Part shown: in pieces, positions 9,766-21,327 of the stretch
Layout of the letters: each line of letters begins with the position of its first letter
Position numbering within the stretch: the stretch's first letter is position 1
Assembly (NCBI GenBank): GCA_001695595.3
Contig: MBPM02000076.1
Coordinates: 1 to 64,000 of the forward strand
Direction of reading: 5' to 3'
DNA: 64,000 bases
From: Plasmopara viticola
Taxonomy: Eukaryota > Oomycota > Peronosporomycetes > Peronosporales > Peronosporaceae
The notes under the pieces: generated by a model
The model's input: only the letters and a program-made list of their open reading frames with translations
What the model was told of the DNA's origin: nothing
Database searches by the model: none
Made by a program: the position numbers and the translations under genes

Positions 9766-10060
9766 CTTGATGTTACGGCTTGTATTATTCGCCTTTAGGT
9801 TGGCTTTGCCCTTGTACTAAAGCCTTGTCTTATTCTTCCGTGCTGCTCCTCTCTTTTAGACTAAGTTCAAATGGCGTCAACCAGATTCACCAAAACTTGC
9901 TAAAAAGCGTTTGTGTTTTTAAAGTAGGTCCTGTCAGTGGAGTAGCAAATGGCGCTGTGCTAGATAAGCTCAGATGTCTTAGTTGAGCGCGAAGGAGGTA
10001 TGCGACGTTTTTGTATGTTTTAACGTGAAAGTCAGTTAACAACCGAGTGTAGCTCAGTTG

Positions 10061-10318
10061 AAAGTTGTCATGTATTTAATCTTAACACAACCTATACCTT
10101 CTCGGCTTGGCTAGGATTTCTACATTTACATTTTTAGTCTGAAGATTCTTTTTCGTCTTGTTATCGTTTTATTCTTGATCGGGGTCGGAAATATTTCGCT
10201 TGGGGCCGTCCTCTCCCCAAGTCTGGTTGATTACGAAGTTTGTCCGGTGTGGGGCTCGAATCCGCACCACACACCGTAAGGACCAGAAGCATAATCCACT
10301 AACCCACGCCACCGGGTC
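10061..10318 (-). mobile_element. tRNA-derived SINE, copy 7
   Basis: 258 bp. First of seven consecutive SINE-bearing units spaced 647-658 bp. Confidence 0.86.
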
Positions 10319-10320
10319 AA

Positions 10321-10423
10321 CCGAGTGTAGCTCAGTTGGTAGAGCGATTGACTGTAGTGTTCGATACTGAGCTCAGTAAACTCGGAAATCAATTGGTCGC
10401 TGGTTCGATTCCGGCCACTCGGA
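10321..10423 (+). tRNA. tRNA-Tyr(GUA), restored behind SINE copy 7
   Basis: Exons are consensus. The intron has GTAAACT. Confidence 0.94.
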
Positions 10424-10718
10424 CTTGATGTTACGGCTTGTATTATTCGCCTTTAGGTTGGCTTTGCCCTTGTACTAAAGCCTTGTCTTATTCTTCCGTG
10501 CTGCTCCTCTCTTTTAGACTAAGTTAAAATGGCGTCAACCAGATTCACCAAAACTTGCTAAAAAGCGTTTGTGTTATTAAAGTAGGTCCTGTCAGTGGAG
10601 TAGCAAATGGCGCTGTGCTAGATAAGCTCAGATGTCTTAGTTGAGCGCGAAGGAGGTATGCGACGTTTTTGTATGTTTTAACGTGAAAGTCAGTTAACAA
10701 CCGAGTGTAGCTCAGTTG

Positions 10719-10976
10719 AAAGTTGTCATGTATTTAATCTTAACACAACCTATACCTTCTCGGCTTGGCTAGGATTTCTACATTTACATTTTTAGTCTGA
10801 AGATTCTTTTTCGTCTTGTTATCGTTTTATTCTTGATCGGGGTCGGAAATATTTCGCTTGGGGCCGTCCTCTCCCCAAGTCTGGTTGATTACGAAGTTTG
10901 TCCGGTGTGGGGCTCGAACCCGCACCACACACCGTAAGGACCAGAAGCATAATCCACTAACCCACGCCACCGGGTC
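10719..10976 (-). mobile_element. tRNA-derived SINE, copy 8
   Basis: 258 bp, with the head variant CCGTAAGG. The stub is at 10701-10718. Confidence 0.86.
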
Positions 10977-10978
10977 AA

Positions 10979-11081
10979 CCGAGTGTAGCTCAGTTGGTAG
11001 AGCGATTGACTGTAGTGTTCGATACTGAGCTCAGTAAACTCGGAAATCAATTGGTCGCTGGTTCGATTTCGGCCACTCGGA
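10979..11081 (+). tRNA. tRNA-Tyr(GUA), restored behind SINE copy 8
   Basis: C61 is T, leaving a G-T wobble. The intron has GTAAACT. Confidence 0.9.
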
Positions 11082-11374
11082 CTTGATGTTACGGCTTGTA
11101 TTATTCGCCTTTAGGTTGGCTTTGCCCTTGTACTAAAGCCTTGTCGTATTCTTCCGTGCTGCTCCTCTCTTTCGACTAAGTTAAAATGGCGTCAACCAGA
11201 TTCACCAAAACTTGCTAAAAAGCGTTTGTGTTTTTAAAGTAGGTCCTGTCAGTGGAGTAGCAAATGGCGCTGTGCTAGATAAGCTCAGATGTCTCAGTTG
11301 AGCGCGAAGGAGGTCTGCGACGTTTTTGTATGTTTTAACGTGAAAGTCAGTTAACAACGAGTGTAGCTCAGTTG

Positions 11375-11631
11375 AAAGTTGTCATGTATTTAATCTTAAC
11401 ACAACCTATACCTTCTCGGCTTGGCTAGGATTTCTACATTTACATTTTTAGTCTGAAGATTCTTTTTCGTCTTGTTATCGTTTTATTCTTGATCGGGGTC
11501 GGAAATATTTCGCTTGGGCCGTCCTCTCCCCAAGTCTGGTTGATTACGAAGTTTGTCCGGTGTGGGGCTCGAACCCGCACCACACACCGTAAGGACCAGA
11601 AGCATAATCCACTAACCCACGCCACCGGGTC
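11375..11631 (-). mobile_element. tRNA-derived SINE, copy 9
   Basis: 257 bp. One G is lost in the GGGCCGTCC run, and the left stub lacks one C (AACGAGTG). Confidence 0.86.
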
Positions 11632-11633
11632 AA

Positions 11634-11736
11634 CCGAGTGTAGCTCAGTTGGTAGAGCGATTGACTGTAGTGTTCGATACTGAGCTCAGTAAACTCGGAA
11701 ATCAATTGGTCGCTGGTTCGATTCCGGCCACTCGGA
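11634..11736 (+). tRNA. tRNA-Tyr(GUA), restored behind SINE copy 9
   Basis: Exons are consensus, although the left duplicate is mutated. The intron has GTAAACT. Confidence 0.94.
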
Positions 11737-12030
11737 CTTGATGTTACGGCTTGTATTATTCGCCTTTAGGTTGGCTTTGCCTTTGCACTAAAGCCTTGTC
11801 TTATTCTTCCGTGCTGCTCCTCTCTTTTGGCTAAGTTAAAATGGCGTCAACCAGATTCACCAAAACTTGCTAAAAAGCGTTTGTGTTTTTAAAGTAGGTC
11901 CTGTCAGTGGAGTAGCAAATGGCGCTGTGCTAGATAAGCTCAGATGTCTTAGTTGAGCGCGAAGGAGGTATGCGACGTTTTTGTATGTTTTAACGTGAAA
12001 GTCAGTTAACAACCGAGTGTAGCTCAGTTG

Positions 12031-12288
12031 AAAGTTGTCATGTATTTAATCTTAACACAACCTATACCTTCTCGGCTTGGCTAGGATTTCTACATTTACA
12101 TTTTTAGTCTGAAGATTCTTTTTCGTCTTGTTATCGTTTTATTCTTGATCGGGGTCGGAAATATTTCGCTTGGGGCCGTCCTCTCCCCAAGTCTGGTTGA
12201 TTACGAAGTTTGTCCGGTGTGGGGCTCGAACCCGCACCACACACCGTAAGGACCAGAAGCATAATCCACTAACCCACGCCACCGGGTC
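12031..12288 (-). mobile_element. tRNA-derived SINE, copy 10
   Basis: 258 bp, nearly identical to copy 7. Confidence 0.86.
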
Positions 12289-12290
12289 AA

Positions 12291-12393
12291 CCGAGTGTAG
12301 CTCAGTTGGTAGAGCGATTGACTGTAGTGTTCGATACTGAGCTCAGTAAACTCGGAAATCAATTGGTCGCTGGTTCGATTCCGGCCACTCGGA
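12291..12393 (+). tRNA. tRNA-Tyr(GUA), restored behind SINE copy 10
   Basis: Exons are consensus. The intron has GTAAACT. Confidence 0.94.
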
Positions 12394-12687
12394 CTTGATG
12401 TTACGGCTTGTATTATTCGCCTTTAGGTTGGCTTTGCCTTTGCACTAAAGCCTTGTCTTATTCTTCCGTGCTGCTCCTCTCTTTTGGCTAAGTTAAAATG
12501 GCGTCAACCAGATTCACCAAAGCTTGCTAAAAAGCGTTTGTGTTTTTAAAGTAGGTCCTGTCAGTGGAGTAGCAAATGGCGCTGTGCTAGATAAGCTCAG
12601 ATGTCTTAGTTGAGCGCGAAGGAGGTATGCGACGTTTTTGTATGTTTTAACGTGAAAGTCAGTTAACAACCGAGTGTAGCTCAGTTG

Positions 12688-12945
12688 AAAGTTGTCATGT
12701 ATTTAATCTTAACACAACCTATACCTTCTCGGCTTGGCTAGGATTTCTACATTTACATTTTTAGTCTGAAGATTCTTTTTCGTCTTGTTATCGTTTTATT
12801 CTTGATCGGGGTCGGAAATATTTCGCTTGGGGCCGTCCTCTCCCCAAGTCTGGTTGATTACGAAGTTTGTCCGGTGTGGGGCTCGAACCCGCACCACACA
12901 CCGTGAGGACCAGAAGCATAATCCACTAACCCACGCCACCGGGTC
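12688..12945 (-). mobile_element. tRNA-derived SINE, copy 11
   Basis: 258 bp, with the ancestral CCGTGAGG head. Confidence 0.86.
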
Positions 12946-12947
12946 AA

Positions 12948-13050
12948 CCGAGTGTAGCTCAGTTGGTAGAGCGATTGACTGTAGTGTTCGATACTGAGCT
13001 CAGTAAACTCGGAAATCAATTGGTCGCTGGTTCGATTTTGGCCACTCGGA
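12948..13050 (+). tRNA. tRNA-Tyr(GUA), restored behind SINE copy 11, weak T stem
   Basis: The T stem 3' strand is TTGGC, leaving three wobble pairs in a row and a damaged B box. Confidence 0.8.
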
Positions 13051-13334
13051 CTTGATGTTACGGCTTGTATTATTCGCCTTTAGGTTGGCTTTGCCCTTGT
13101 ACTAAAGCCTTGTCGTATTCTTCCGTGCTGCTCCTCTCTTTCGACTAAGTTAAAATGGCGTCAACCAGATTCACCAAAACTTGCTAAAAAGCGTTTGTGT
13201 TTTTAAAGTAGGTCCTGTCAGTGGAGTAGCAAATGGCGCTGTGCTAGATAAGCTCAGATGTCTCAGTTGAGCGCGAAGGAGGTATGCGACGTTTTAACGT
13301 GAAAGTCAGTTAACAACCGAGTGTAGCTCAGTTG

Positions 13335-13592
13335 AAAGTTGTCATGTATTTAATCTTAACACAACCTATACCTTCTCGGCTTGGCTAGGATTTCTACATT
13401 TACGTTTTTAGTCTGAAGATTCTTTTTCGTCTTGTTATCGTTTTATTCTTGATCGGGGTCGGCAATATTTCGCTTGGGGCCGTCCTCTCCCCAAGTCTGG
13501 TTGATTACGAAGTTTGTCCGGTGTGGGGCTCGAACCCGCACCACACACCGTAAGGACCAGAAGCATAATCCACTAACCCACGCCACCGGGTC
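13335..13592 (-). mobile_element. tRNA-derived SINE, copy 12
   Basis: 258 bp. The spacer before it lacks about 10 bp (CGACGTTTTAACG), which explains the 647-bp period here. Confidence 0.86.
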
Positions 13593-13594
13593 AA

Positions 13595-13697
13595 CCGAGT
13601 GTAGCTCAGTTGGTAGAGCGATTGACTGTAGTGTTCGATACTGAGCTCAGTATACTCGGAAATCAATTGGTCGCTGGTTCGATTTCGGCCACTCGGA
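13595..13697 (+). tRNA. tRNA-Tyr(GUA), restored behind SINE copy 12
   Basis: C61 is T. The intron palindrome is intact. Confidence 0.9.
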
Positions 13698-13981
13698 CTT
13701 GATGTTACGGCTTGTATTATTCGCCTTTAGGTTGGCTTTGCCCTTGCACTAAAGCCTTGTCTTATTCTTCCGTGCTGCTCCTCTCTTTTGACTAAGTTAA
13801 AATGGCGTCAACCAGATTCACCAAAACTTGCTAAAAAGCGTTTGTGTTTTTAAAGTAGGTCCTGTCAGTGGAGTAGCAAATGGCGCTGTGCTAGATAAGC
13901 TCAGATGTCTCAGTTGAGTGCGAAGGAGGTATGCGACGTTTTTACGTGAAAGTCAGTTAACAACCGAGTGTAGCTCAGTTG

Positions 13982-14239
13982 AAAGTTGTCATGTATTTAA
14001 TCTTAACACAACCTGTACCTTCTCGGCTTGGCTAGGATTTCTACATTTACATTTTTAGTCTGAAGATTCTTTTTCGTCTTGTTATCGTTTTATTCTTGAT
14101 CGGGGTCGGAAATATTTCGCTTGGGGCCGTCCTCTCCCCAAGTCTGGTTGATTACGAAGTTTGTCCGGTGTGGGGCTCGAACCCGCACCACACACCGTGA
14201 GGACCAGAAGCATAATCCACTAACCCACGCCACCGGGTC
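13982..14239 (-). mobile_element. tRNA-derived SINE, copy 13
   Basis: 258 bp. It carries the ACCTGTACC body variant and GACCGAG right junction of copy 6. Confidence 0.86.
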
Positions 14240-14241
14240 GA

Positions 14242-14344
14242 CCGAGTGTAGCTCAGTTGGTAGAGCGATTGACTGTAGTGTTCGATGCTGAGCTCAGTTT
14301 ACTCGGAAATCAATTGGTCGCTGGTTCGATTCCGGCCACTCGGA
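14242..14344 (+). tRNA. tRNA-Tyr(GUA), restored behind SINE copy 13
   Basis: Exons are consensus. The intron has the GATGCTG...GTTTACT variant. Confidence 0.93.
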
Positions 14345-14620
14345 CTTGATGTTACGGCTTGTATTATTCGCCTTAAGGTTGGCTTTGCCTTTGCACTAAA
14401 GCCTTGTCTTATTCTTCCGTGCTGCTCCTCTCTTTTGACTAAGTCAAAAAGGCGTCAACCAGTTTGACCAAAACTTGCTAAAGAGCGTATGTGTTTTTAA
14501 AGAAGGTCCTGTCAGTGGAGTAGCAAATGGCGCTGTGCTAGATAAGCTCAGATGTCTTAGTTGAGCGCGAAGGAGGTATGCGACGTTTTTGTATGTTTTA
14601 ACGTGAAAGTCAGTTAACAA

Positions 14621-14723
14621 CCGAGTGTAGCTCAGTTGGTAGAGCGATTGACTGTAGTTTTCGATACTGAGCTCAGTATACTCGGAAATCAATTGGTCGC
14701 TGGTTCGATTCCGGCCACTCGGA
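14621..14723 (+). tRNA. tRNA-Tyr(GUA)
   Basis: Exons are consensus. The intron starts TTTTCG. Confidence 0.94.
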
Positions 14724-15002
14724 CTTGATGTTACTACTTGTTTTATTCGCCTTTAGGTTGGCTTTGCCTTTGCACTAAAGCCTTGTCTTATTCTTCCGTG
14801 CTGCTCCTCTCTTTTATAATAAGTCAAAAAGGAGTCAACCAATTTGACCCAAAACTTGCTAAAGAGCGTGTGTGTGTTTAAAGTAGGTCCTGTCAGTGGA
14901 GTAGCAAATGGCGCTGTGCTAGATAAGCTCAGATGTCTTAGTAGAGCGCGAAGGAGGTATGCGACGTTTTTGTATGTTTTTAACGTGAAAGGCAGTTAAC
15001 AA

Positions 15003-15105
15003 CCGAGTGTAGCTCAGTTGGTAGAGCGATTGACTGTAGTTTTCGATACTGAGCTCAGTACACTCGGAAATCAATTGGTCGCTGGTTCGATTCCGGCCAC
15101 TCGGA
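15003..15105 (+). tRNA. tRNA-Tyr(GUA)
   Basis: Exons are consensus. The intron starts TTTTCG and has GTACACT. Confidence 0.93.
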
Positions 15106-15381
15106 CTTGATGTTACGGCTTGTATTATTCGCCTTTAGGTTGGCTTTGCCTTTGCTCTAAAGCCTTGTCTTATTCTTCCGTGCTGCTCCTCTCCTTTAAA
15201 TAAAGTCAAAAAGGCGTCAACCAGTTTGACCAAAACCTTAAAAAAGCGTGTGTGTTTTTGAAGTAGGTCCTGTCTGTGGAGTAGCATATGGCGCTGTGCT
15301 AGATAAGCTCAGATGTCTTAGTTGAGCGCGAAGGAGGTATGCGACGTTTTTGTATGTTTTAACGTGAAAGTCAGTTAACAA

Positions 15382-15484
15382 CCGAGTGTACCTCAGTTGG
15401 TAGAGCGATTGACTGTAGTTTTCGATACTGAGCTCAGTATACTCGGAAATCAATTGGTCGCTGGTTCGATTCCGGCCACTCGGA
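15382..15484 (+). tRNA. tRNA-Tyr(GUA), D-stem variant
   Basis: G10 is C (TACCTC), with the TTTTCG intron start. Confidence 0.8.
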
Positions 15485-15762
15485 CTTGATGCTACGGCTT
15501 GTTTTATTCGCCTTTAGGTTGGCTTTGCCTTTGCACTAAAGCCTTGTCTTATTCTTCCGTGCTGCTCCTCTCTTTTATATTAAGTCAAAAAGGAGTCAAC
15601 CAATTTGACCCAAAACTTGCTAAAGAGCGTGTGTGTGTTTAAAGTAGGTCCTGTCAGTGGAGTAGCAAATGGCGCTGTGCTAGATAAGCTCAGATGTCTT
15701 AGTTGAGCGCGAAGGAGGTATGCGACGTTTTTGTATGTTTTAACGTGAAAGGCAGTTAACAA

Positions 15763-15864
15763 CCGAGTGTAGCTCAGTTGGTAGAGCGATTGACTGTAGT
15801 GTTCGATACTGAGCTCAGTATACTCGGAAATCAATTGTCGCTGGTTCGATTCCGGCCACTCGGA
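15763..15864 (+). tRNA. tRNA-Tyr(GUA), short variable loop
   Basis: The variable region is TGTC. The T stem is the normal GCTGG here, unlike the other members of this lineage. Confidence 0.82.
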
Positions 15865-16158
15865 CTTGATGTTACGGCTTGTATTATTCGCCTTTAGGTT
15901 GGCTTTGCCCTTGTACTAAAGCCTTGTCTTATTCTTCCGTGCTGCTCCTCTCTTTTGGCTAAGTTAAAATGGCGTCAACCAGATTCACCAAAACTTGCTA
16001 AAAAGCGTTTGTGTTTTTAAAGTAGGTCCTGTCAGTGGAGTAGCAAATGGCGCTGTGCTAGATAAGCTCAGATGTCTTAGTTGAGCGCGAAGGAGGTATG
16101 CGACGTTTTTGTATGTTTTAACGTGAAAGTCAGTTAACAACCGAGTGTAGCTCAGTTG

Positions 16159-16415
16159 AAAGTTGTCATGTATTTAATCTTAACACAACCTATACCTTCT
16201 CGGCTTGGCTAGGATTTCTACATTTACATTTTTAGTCTGAAGATTCTTTTTCGTCTTGTTATCGTTTTATTCTTGATCGGGGTCGGAAATATTTCGCTTG
16301 GGGCCGTCCTCTCCCCAAGTCTGGTTGATTACGAAGTTTGTCCGGTGTGGGGCTCGAACCCGCACCACACACCGTAAGGACCAGAAGCATAATCCACTAA
16401 CCACGCCACCGGGTC
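16159..16415 (-). mobile_element. tRNA-derived SINE, copy 14
   Basis: 257 bp. One C is lost in the head (CTAACCACG). Confidence 0.86.
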
Positions 16416-16417
16416 AA

Positions 16418-16520
16418 CCGAGTGTAGCTCAGTTGGTAGAGCGATTGACTGTAGTGTTCGATACTGAGCTCAGTAAACTCGGAAATCAATTGGTCGCTAG
16501 TTCGATTTCGGCCACTCGGA
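16418..16520 (+). tRNA. tRNA-Tyr(GUA), restored behind SINE copy 14, weak T stem
   Basis: T arm is GCTAG-TTCGATT-TCGGC, with an A-C mismatch next to a G-T wobble. Confidence 0.8.
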
Positions 16521-16814
16521 CTTGATGTTACGGCTTGTATTATTCGCCTTTAGGTTGGCTTTGCCTTTGCACTAAAGCCTTGTCTTATTCTTCCGTGCTG
16601 CTCCTCTCTTTTGACTAAGTTAAAATGGCGTCAACCAGATTCACCAAAACTTGCTAAAAAGCGTTTGTGTTTTTAAAGTAGGTCCTGTCAGTGGAGTAGC
16701 AAATGGCGCTGTGCTAGATAAGCTCAGATGTCTTAGTTGAGCGCGAAGGAGGTATGCGACGTTTTTGTATGTTTTAACGTGAAAGTCAGTTAACAACCGA
16801 GTGTAGCTCAGTTG

Positions 16815-17072
16815 AAAGTTGTCATGTATTTAATCTTAACACAACCTATACCTTCTCGGCTTGGCTAGGATTTCTACATTTACATTTTTAGTCTGAAGAT
16901 TCTTTTTCGTCTTGTTATCGTTTTATTCTTGATCGGGGTCGGCAATATTTCGCTTGGGGCCGTCCTCTCCCCAAGTCTGGTTGATTACGAAGTTTGTCCG
17001 GTGTGGGGCTCGAACCCGCACCACACACCGTAAGGACCAGAAGCATAATCCACTAACCCACGCCACCGGGTC
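16815..17072 (-). mobile_element. tRNA-derived SINE, copy 15
   Basis: 258 bp. It shares GTCGGCAAT with copies 12 and 22. Confidence 0.86.
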
Positions 17073-17074
17073 AA

Positions 17075-17177
17075 CCGAGTGTAGCTCAGTTGGTAGAGCG
17101 ATTGACTGTAGTGTTCGATACTGAGCTCAGTATACTCGGAAATCAATTGGTCGCTGGTTCGATTTCGGCCACTCGGA
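17075..17177 (+). tRNA. tRNA-Tyr(GUA), restored behind SINE copy 15
   Basis: C61 is T. Otherwise consensus. Confidence 0.9.
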
Positions 17178-17471
17178 CTTGATGTTACGGCTTGTATTAT
17201 TCGCCTTTAGGTTGGCTTTGCCTTTGCACTAAAGCCTTGTCTTATTCTTCCGTGCTGCTCCTCTCTTTTGACTAAGTTAAAATGGCGTCAACCAGATTCA
17301 CCAAAACTTGCTAAAAAGCGTTTGTGTTTTTAAAGTAGGTCCTGTCAGTGGAGTAGCAAATGGCGCTGTGCTAGATAAGCTCAGATGTCTCAGTTGAGTG
17401 CGAAGGAGGTATGCGACGGTTTTGTATGTTTTAACGTGAAAGTCAGTTAACAACCGAGTGTAGCTCAGTTG

Positions 17472-17729
17472 AAAGTTGTCATGTATTTAATCTTAACACA
17501 ACCTGTACCTTCTCGGCTTGGCTAGGATTTCTACATTTACATTTTTAGTCTGAAGATTCTTTTTCGTCTTGTTATCGTTTTATTCTTGATCGGGGTCGGA
17601 AATATTTCGCTTGGGGCCGTCCTCTCCCCAAGTCTGGTTGATTACGAAGTTTGTCCGGTGTGGGGCTCGAACCCGCACCACACACCGTGAGGACCAGAAG
17701 CATAATCCACTAACCCACGCCACCGGGTC
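17472..17729 (-). mobile_element. tRNA-derived SINE, copy 16
   Basis: 258 bp, of the ACCTGTACC and GACCGAG lineage. Confidence 0.86.
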
Positions 17730-17731
17730 GA

Positions 17732-17834
17732 CCGAGTGTAGCTCAGTTGGTAGAGCGATTGACTGTAGTGTTCGATGCTGAGCTCAGTAAACTCGGAAAT
17801 CAATTGGTCGCTGGTTCGATTCCGGCCACTCGGA
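17732..17834 (+). tRNA. tRNA-Tyr(GUA), restored behind SINE copy 16
   Basis: Exons are consensus. The intron combines GATGCTG with GTAAACT, a mosaic of two intron lineages. Confidence 0.93.
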
Positions 17835-18129
17835 CTTGATGTTACGGCTTGTATTATTCGCCTTAAGGTTGGCTTTGCCTTTGCACTAAAGCCTTGTCTT
17901 ATTCTTCCGTGCTGCTCCTCTCTTTTAAATTAAGTCAAAAAGGCGTCAACCAGTTTGACCAAAACTTGCTAAAGAGCGTATGTGTTTTTAAAGAAGGTCC
18001 TGTCAGTGGAGTAGCAAATGGCGCTGTGCTAGATAAGCTCAGATGTCTTAGTTGAGCGCGAAGGAGGTATGCGACGTTTTTGTATGTTTTAACGTGAAAG
18101 TCAGTTAACAACCGAGTGTAGCTCAGTTG

Positions 18130-18387
18130 AAAGTTGTCATGTATTTAATCTTAACACAACCTATACCTTCTCGGCTTGGCTAGGATTTCTACATTTACAT
18201 TTTTAGTCTGAAGATTCTTTTTCGTCTTGTTATCGTTTAATTCTTGATCGGGGTCGGAAATATTTCGCTTGGGGCCGTCCTCTCCCCAAGTCTGGTTGAT
18301 TACGAAGTTTGTCCGGTGTGGGGCTCGAACCCGCACCACACACCGTAAGGATTAGAAGCATAATCCACTTACCCACGCCACCGGGTC
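18130..18387 (-). mobile_element. tRNA-derived SINE, copy 17
   Basis: 258 bp. The head variants GGATTAGAAG and CCACTTACCC are shared only with copy 19. Confidence 0.86.
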
Positions 18388-18389
18388 AA

Positions 18390-18492
18390 CCGAGTGTAGC
18401 TCAGTTGGTAGAGCGATTGACTGTAGTGTTCGATGCTGAGCTCAGTTTACTCGGAAATCAATTGGTCGCTGGTTCGATTCCGGCCACTCGGA
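18390..18492 (+). tRNA. tRNA-Tyr(GUA), restored behind SINE copy 17
   Basis: Exons are consensus. The intron has the GATGCTG...GTTTACT variant. Confidence 0.93.
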
Positions 18493-18787
18493 CTTGATGT
18501 TACGGCTTGTATTATTCGCCTTTAGGTTGGCTTTGCCCTTGTACTAAAGCCTTGTCTTATTCTTCCGTGCTGCTCCTCTCTTTTAGACTAAGTTAAAATG
18601 GCGTCAACCAGATTCACCAAAACTTGCTAAAAAGCGTTTGTGTTTTTAAAGTAGGTCCTGTCAGTGGAGTAGCAAATGGCGCTGTGCTAGATAAGCTCAG
18701 ATGTCTTAGTTGAGCGCGAAGGAGGTATGCGACGTTTTTGTATGTTTTAACGTGAAAGTCAGTTAACAACCGAGTGTAGCTCAGTTG

Positions 18788-19045
18788 AAAGTTGTCATGT
18801 ATTTAATCTTAACACAACCTGTACCTTCTCGGCTTGGCTAGGATTTCTACATTTACATTTTTAGTCTGAAGATTCTTTTTCGTCTTGTTATCGTTTTATT
18901 CTTGATCGGGGTCGGAAATATTTCGCTTGGGGCCGTCCTCTCCCCAAGTCTGGTTGATTACGAAGTTTGTCCGGTGTGGGGCTCGAACCCGCACCACACA
19001 CCGTGAGGACCAGAAGCATAATCCACTAACCCACGCCACCGGGTC
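18788..19045 (-). mobile_element. tRNA-derived SINE, copy 18
   Basis: 258 bp, of the ACCTGTACC and GACCGAG lineage. Confidence 0.86.
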
Positions 19046-19047
19046 GA

Positions 19048-19150
19048 CCGAGTGTAGCTCAGTTGGTAGAGCGATTGACTGTAGTGTTCGATGCTGAGCT
19101 CAGTTTACTCGGAAATCAATTGGTCGCTGGTTCGATTCCGGCCACTCGGA
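19048..19150 (+). tRNA. tRNA-Tyr(GUA), restored behind SINE copy 18
   Basis: Exons are consensus. The intron has the GATGCTG...GTTTACT variant. Confidence 0.93.
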
Positions 19151-19427
19151 CTTGATGTTACGGCTTGTATTATTCGCCTTAAGGTTGGCTTTGCCTTTGC
19201 ACTAAAGCCTTGTCTTATTCTTCCGTGCTGCTCCTCTCTTTTAAATTAAGTCAAAAAGGCGTCAACCAGTTTGACCAAAACTTGCTAAAGAGCGTATGTG
19301 TTTTTAAAGAAGGTCCTGTCAGTGGAGTAGCAAATGGCGCTGTGCTAGATAAGCTCAGATGTCTTAGTTGAGCGCGAAGGAGGTATGCGACGTTTTTGTA
19401 TGTTTTAACGTGAAAGTCAGTTAACAA

Positions 19428-19530
19428 CCGAGTGTACCTCAGTTGGTAGAGCGATTGACTGTAGTTTTCGATACTGAGCTCAGTATACTCGGAAATCAAT
19501 TGGTCGCTGGTTCGATTCCGGCCACTCGGA
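19428..19530 (+). tRNA. tRNA-Tyr(GUA), D-stem variant
   Basis: G10 is C (TACCTC), with the TTTTCG intron start. Confidence 0.8.
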
Positions 19531-19808
19531 CTTGATGTTACGGCTTGTTTTATTCGCCTTTAGGTTGGCTTTGCCTTTGCACTAAAGCCTTGTCTTATTC
19601 TTCCGTGCTGCTCCTCTCTTTTATATTAAGTCAAAAAGGAGACAACCAATTTGACCCAAAACTTGCTAAAGAGCGTGTGTGTGTTTAAAGTAGGTCCTGT
19701 CAGTGGAGTAGCAAATGGCGCTGTGCTAGATAAGCTCAGATGTCTTAGTTGAGCGCGAAGGAGGTATGCGACGTTTTTGTATGTTTTAACGTGAAAGGCA
19801 GTTAACAA

Positions 19809-19910
19809 CCGAGTGTAGCTCAGTTGGTAGAGCGATTGACTGTAGTGTTCGATACTGAGCTCAGTATACTCGGAAATCAATTGTCGCTGATTCGATTCCG
19901 GCCACTCGGA
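19809..19910 (+). tRNA. tRNA-Tyr(GUA), short variable loop
   Basis: The variable region is TGTC and the T stem is GCTGA. Confidence 0.8.
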
Positions 19911-20205
19911 CTTGATGTTACGGCTTGTATTATTCGCCTTTAGGTTGGCTTTGCCCTTGTACTAAAGCCTTGTCTTATTCTTCCGTGCTGCTCCTCTCTT
20001 TTAGACTAAGTTAAAATGGCGTCAACCAGATTCACCAAAACTTGCTAAAAAGCGTTTGTGTTTTTAAAGTAGGTCCTGTCAGTGGAGTAGCAAATGGCGC
20101 TGTGCTAGATAAGCTCAGATGTCTTAGTTGAGCGCGAAGGAGGTATGCGACGTTTTTGTATGTTTTAACGTGAAAGTCAGTTAACAACCGAGTGTAGCTC
20201 AGTTG

Positions 20206-20463
20206 AAAGTTGTCATGTATTTAATCTTAACACAACCTATACCTTCTCGGCTTGGCTAGGATTTCTACATTTACATTTTTAGTCTGAAGATTCTTTTTCG
20301 TCTTGTTATCGTTTTATTCTTGATCGGGGTCGGAAATATTTCGCTTGGGGCCGTCCTCTCCCCAAGTCTGGTTGATTACGAAGTTTGTCCGGTGTGGGGC
20401 TCGAACCCGCACCACACACCGTAAGGATTAGAAGCATAATCCACTTACCCACGCCACCGGGTC
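20206..20463 (-). mobile_element. tRNA-derived SINE, copy 19
   Basis: 258 bp, sister of copy 17 (GGATTAGAAG head). Confidence 0.86.
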
Positions 20464-20465
20464 AA

Positions 20466-20568
20466 CCGAGTGTAGCTCAGTTGGTAGAGCGATTGACTGT
20501 AGTGTTCGATACTGAGCTCAGTATACTCGGAAATCAATTGGTCGCTGGTTCGATTCCGGCCACTCGGA
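20466..20568 (+). tRNA. tRNA-Tyr(GUA), consensus copy behind SINE copy 19
   Basis: All exons and the intron are consensus, showing that the SINE junction leaves a perfect gene. Confidence 0.95.
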
Positions 20569-20844
20569 CTTGATGTTACGGCTTGTATTATTCGCCTTTA
20601 GGTTGGCTTTGCCTTTGCTCTAAAGCCTTGTCTTATTCTTCCGTGCTGCTCCTCTCCTTTAAATAAAGTAAAAAAGGCGTCAACCAGTTTGACCAAAACC
20701 TTAAAAAAGCGTGTGTGTTTTTGAAGTAGGTCCTGTCTGTGGAGTAGCATATGGCGCTGTGCTAGATAAGCTCAGATGTCTTAGTTGAGCGCGAAGGAGG
20801 TATGCGACGTTTTTGTATGTTTTAACGTGAAAGTCAGTTAACAA

Positions 20845-20947
20845 CCGAGTGTACCTCAGTTGGTAGAGCGATTGACTGTAGTTTTCGATACTGAGCTCAG
20901 TATACTCGGAAATCAATTGGTCGCTGGTTCGATTCCGGCCACTCGGA
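20845..20947 (+). tRNA. tRNA-Tyr(GUA), D-stem variant
   Basis: G10 is C, with the TTTTCG intron start. Confidence 0.8.
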
Positions 20948-21225
20948 CTTGATGTTACGGCTTGTTTTATTCGCCTTTTGGTTGGCTTTGCCTTTGCACT
21001 AAAGCCTTGTCTTATTCTTTCGTGCTGCTCCTCTCTTTTATATTAGGTCAAAAAGGAGTCAACCAATTTGACCCAAAACTTGCTAAAGAGCGTGTGTGTG
21101 TTTAAAGTAGGTCCTGTCAGTGGAGTAGCAAATGGCGCTGTGCTAGATAAGCTCAGATGTCTTAGTTGAGCGCGAAGGAGGTATGCGACGTTTTTGTATG
21201 TTTTAACGTGAAAGGCAGTTAACAA

Positions 21226-21327
21226 CCAAGTGTAGCTCAGTTGGTAGAGCGATTGACTGTAGAGTTCGATACTGAGCTCAGTATACTCGGAAATCAATTG
21301 TCGCTGATTCGATTCCGGCCACTCGGA
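21226..21327 (+). tRNA. tRNA-Tyr(GUA), short variable loop, acceptor change
   Basis: Acceptor is CCAAGTG (A3 opposite C70), the intron starts TAGAGTTCG counting from A36, the variable region is TGTC and the T stem is GCTGA. Probably impaired. Confidence 0.7.
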
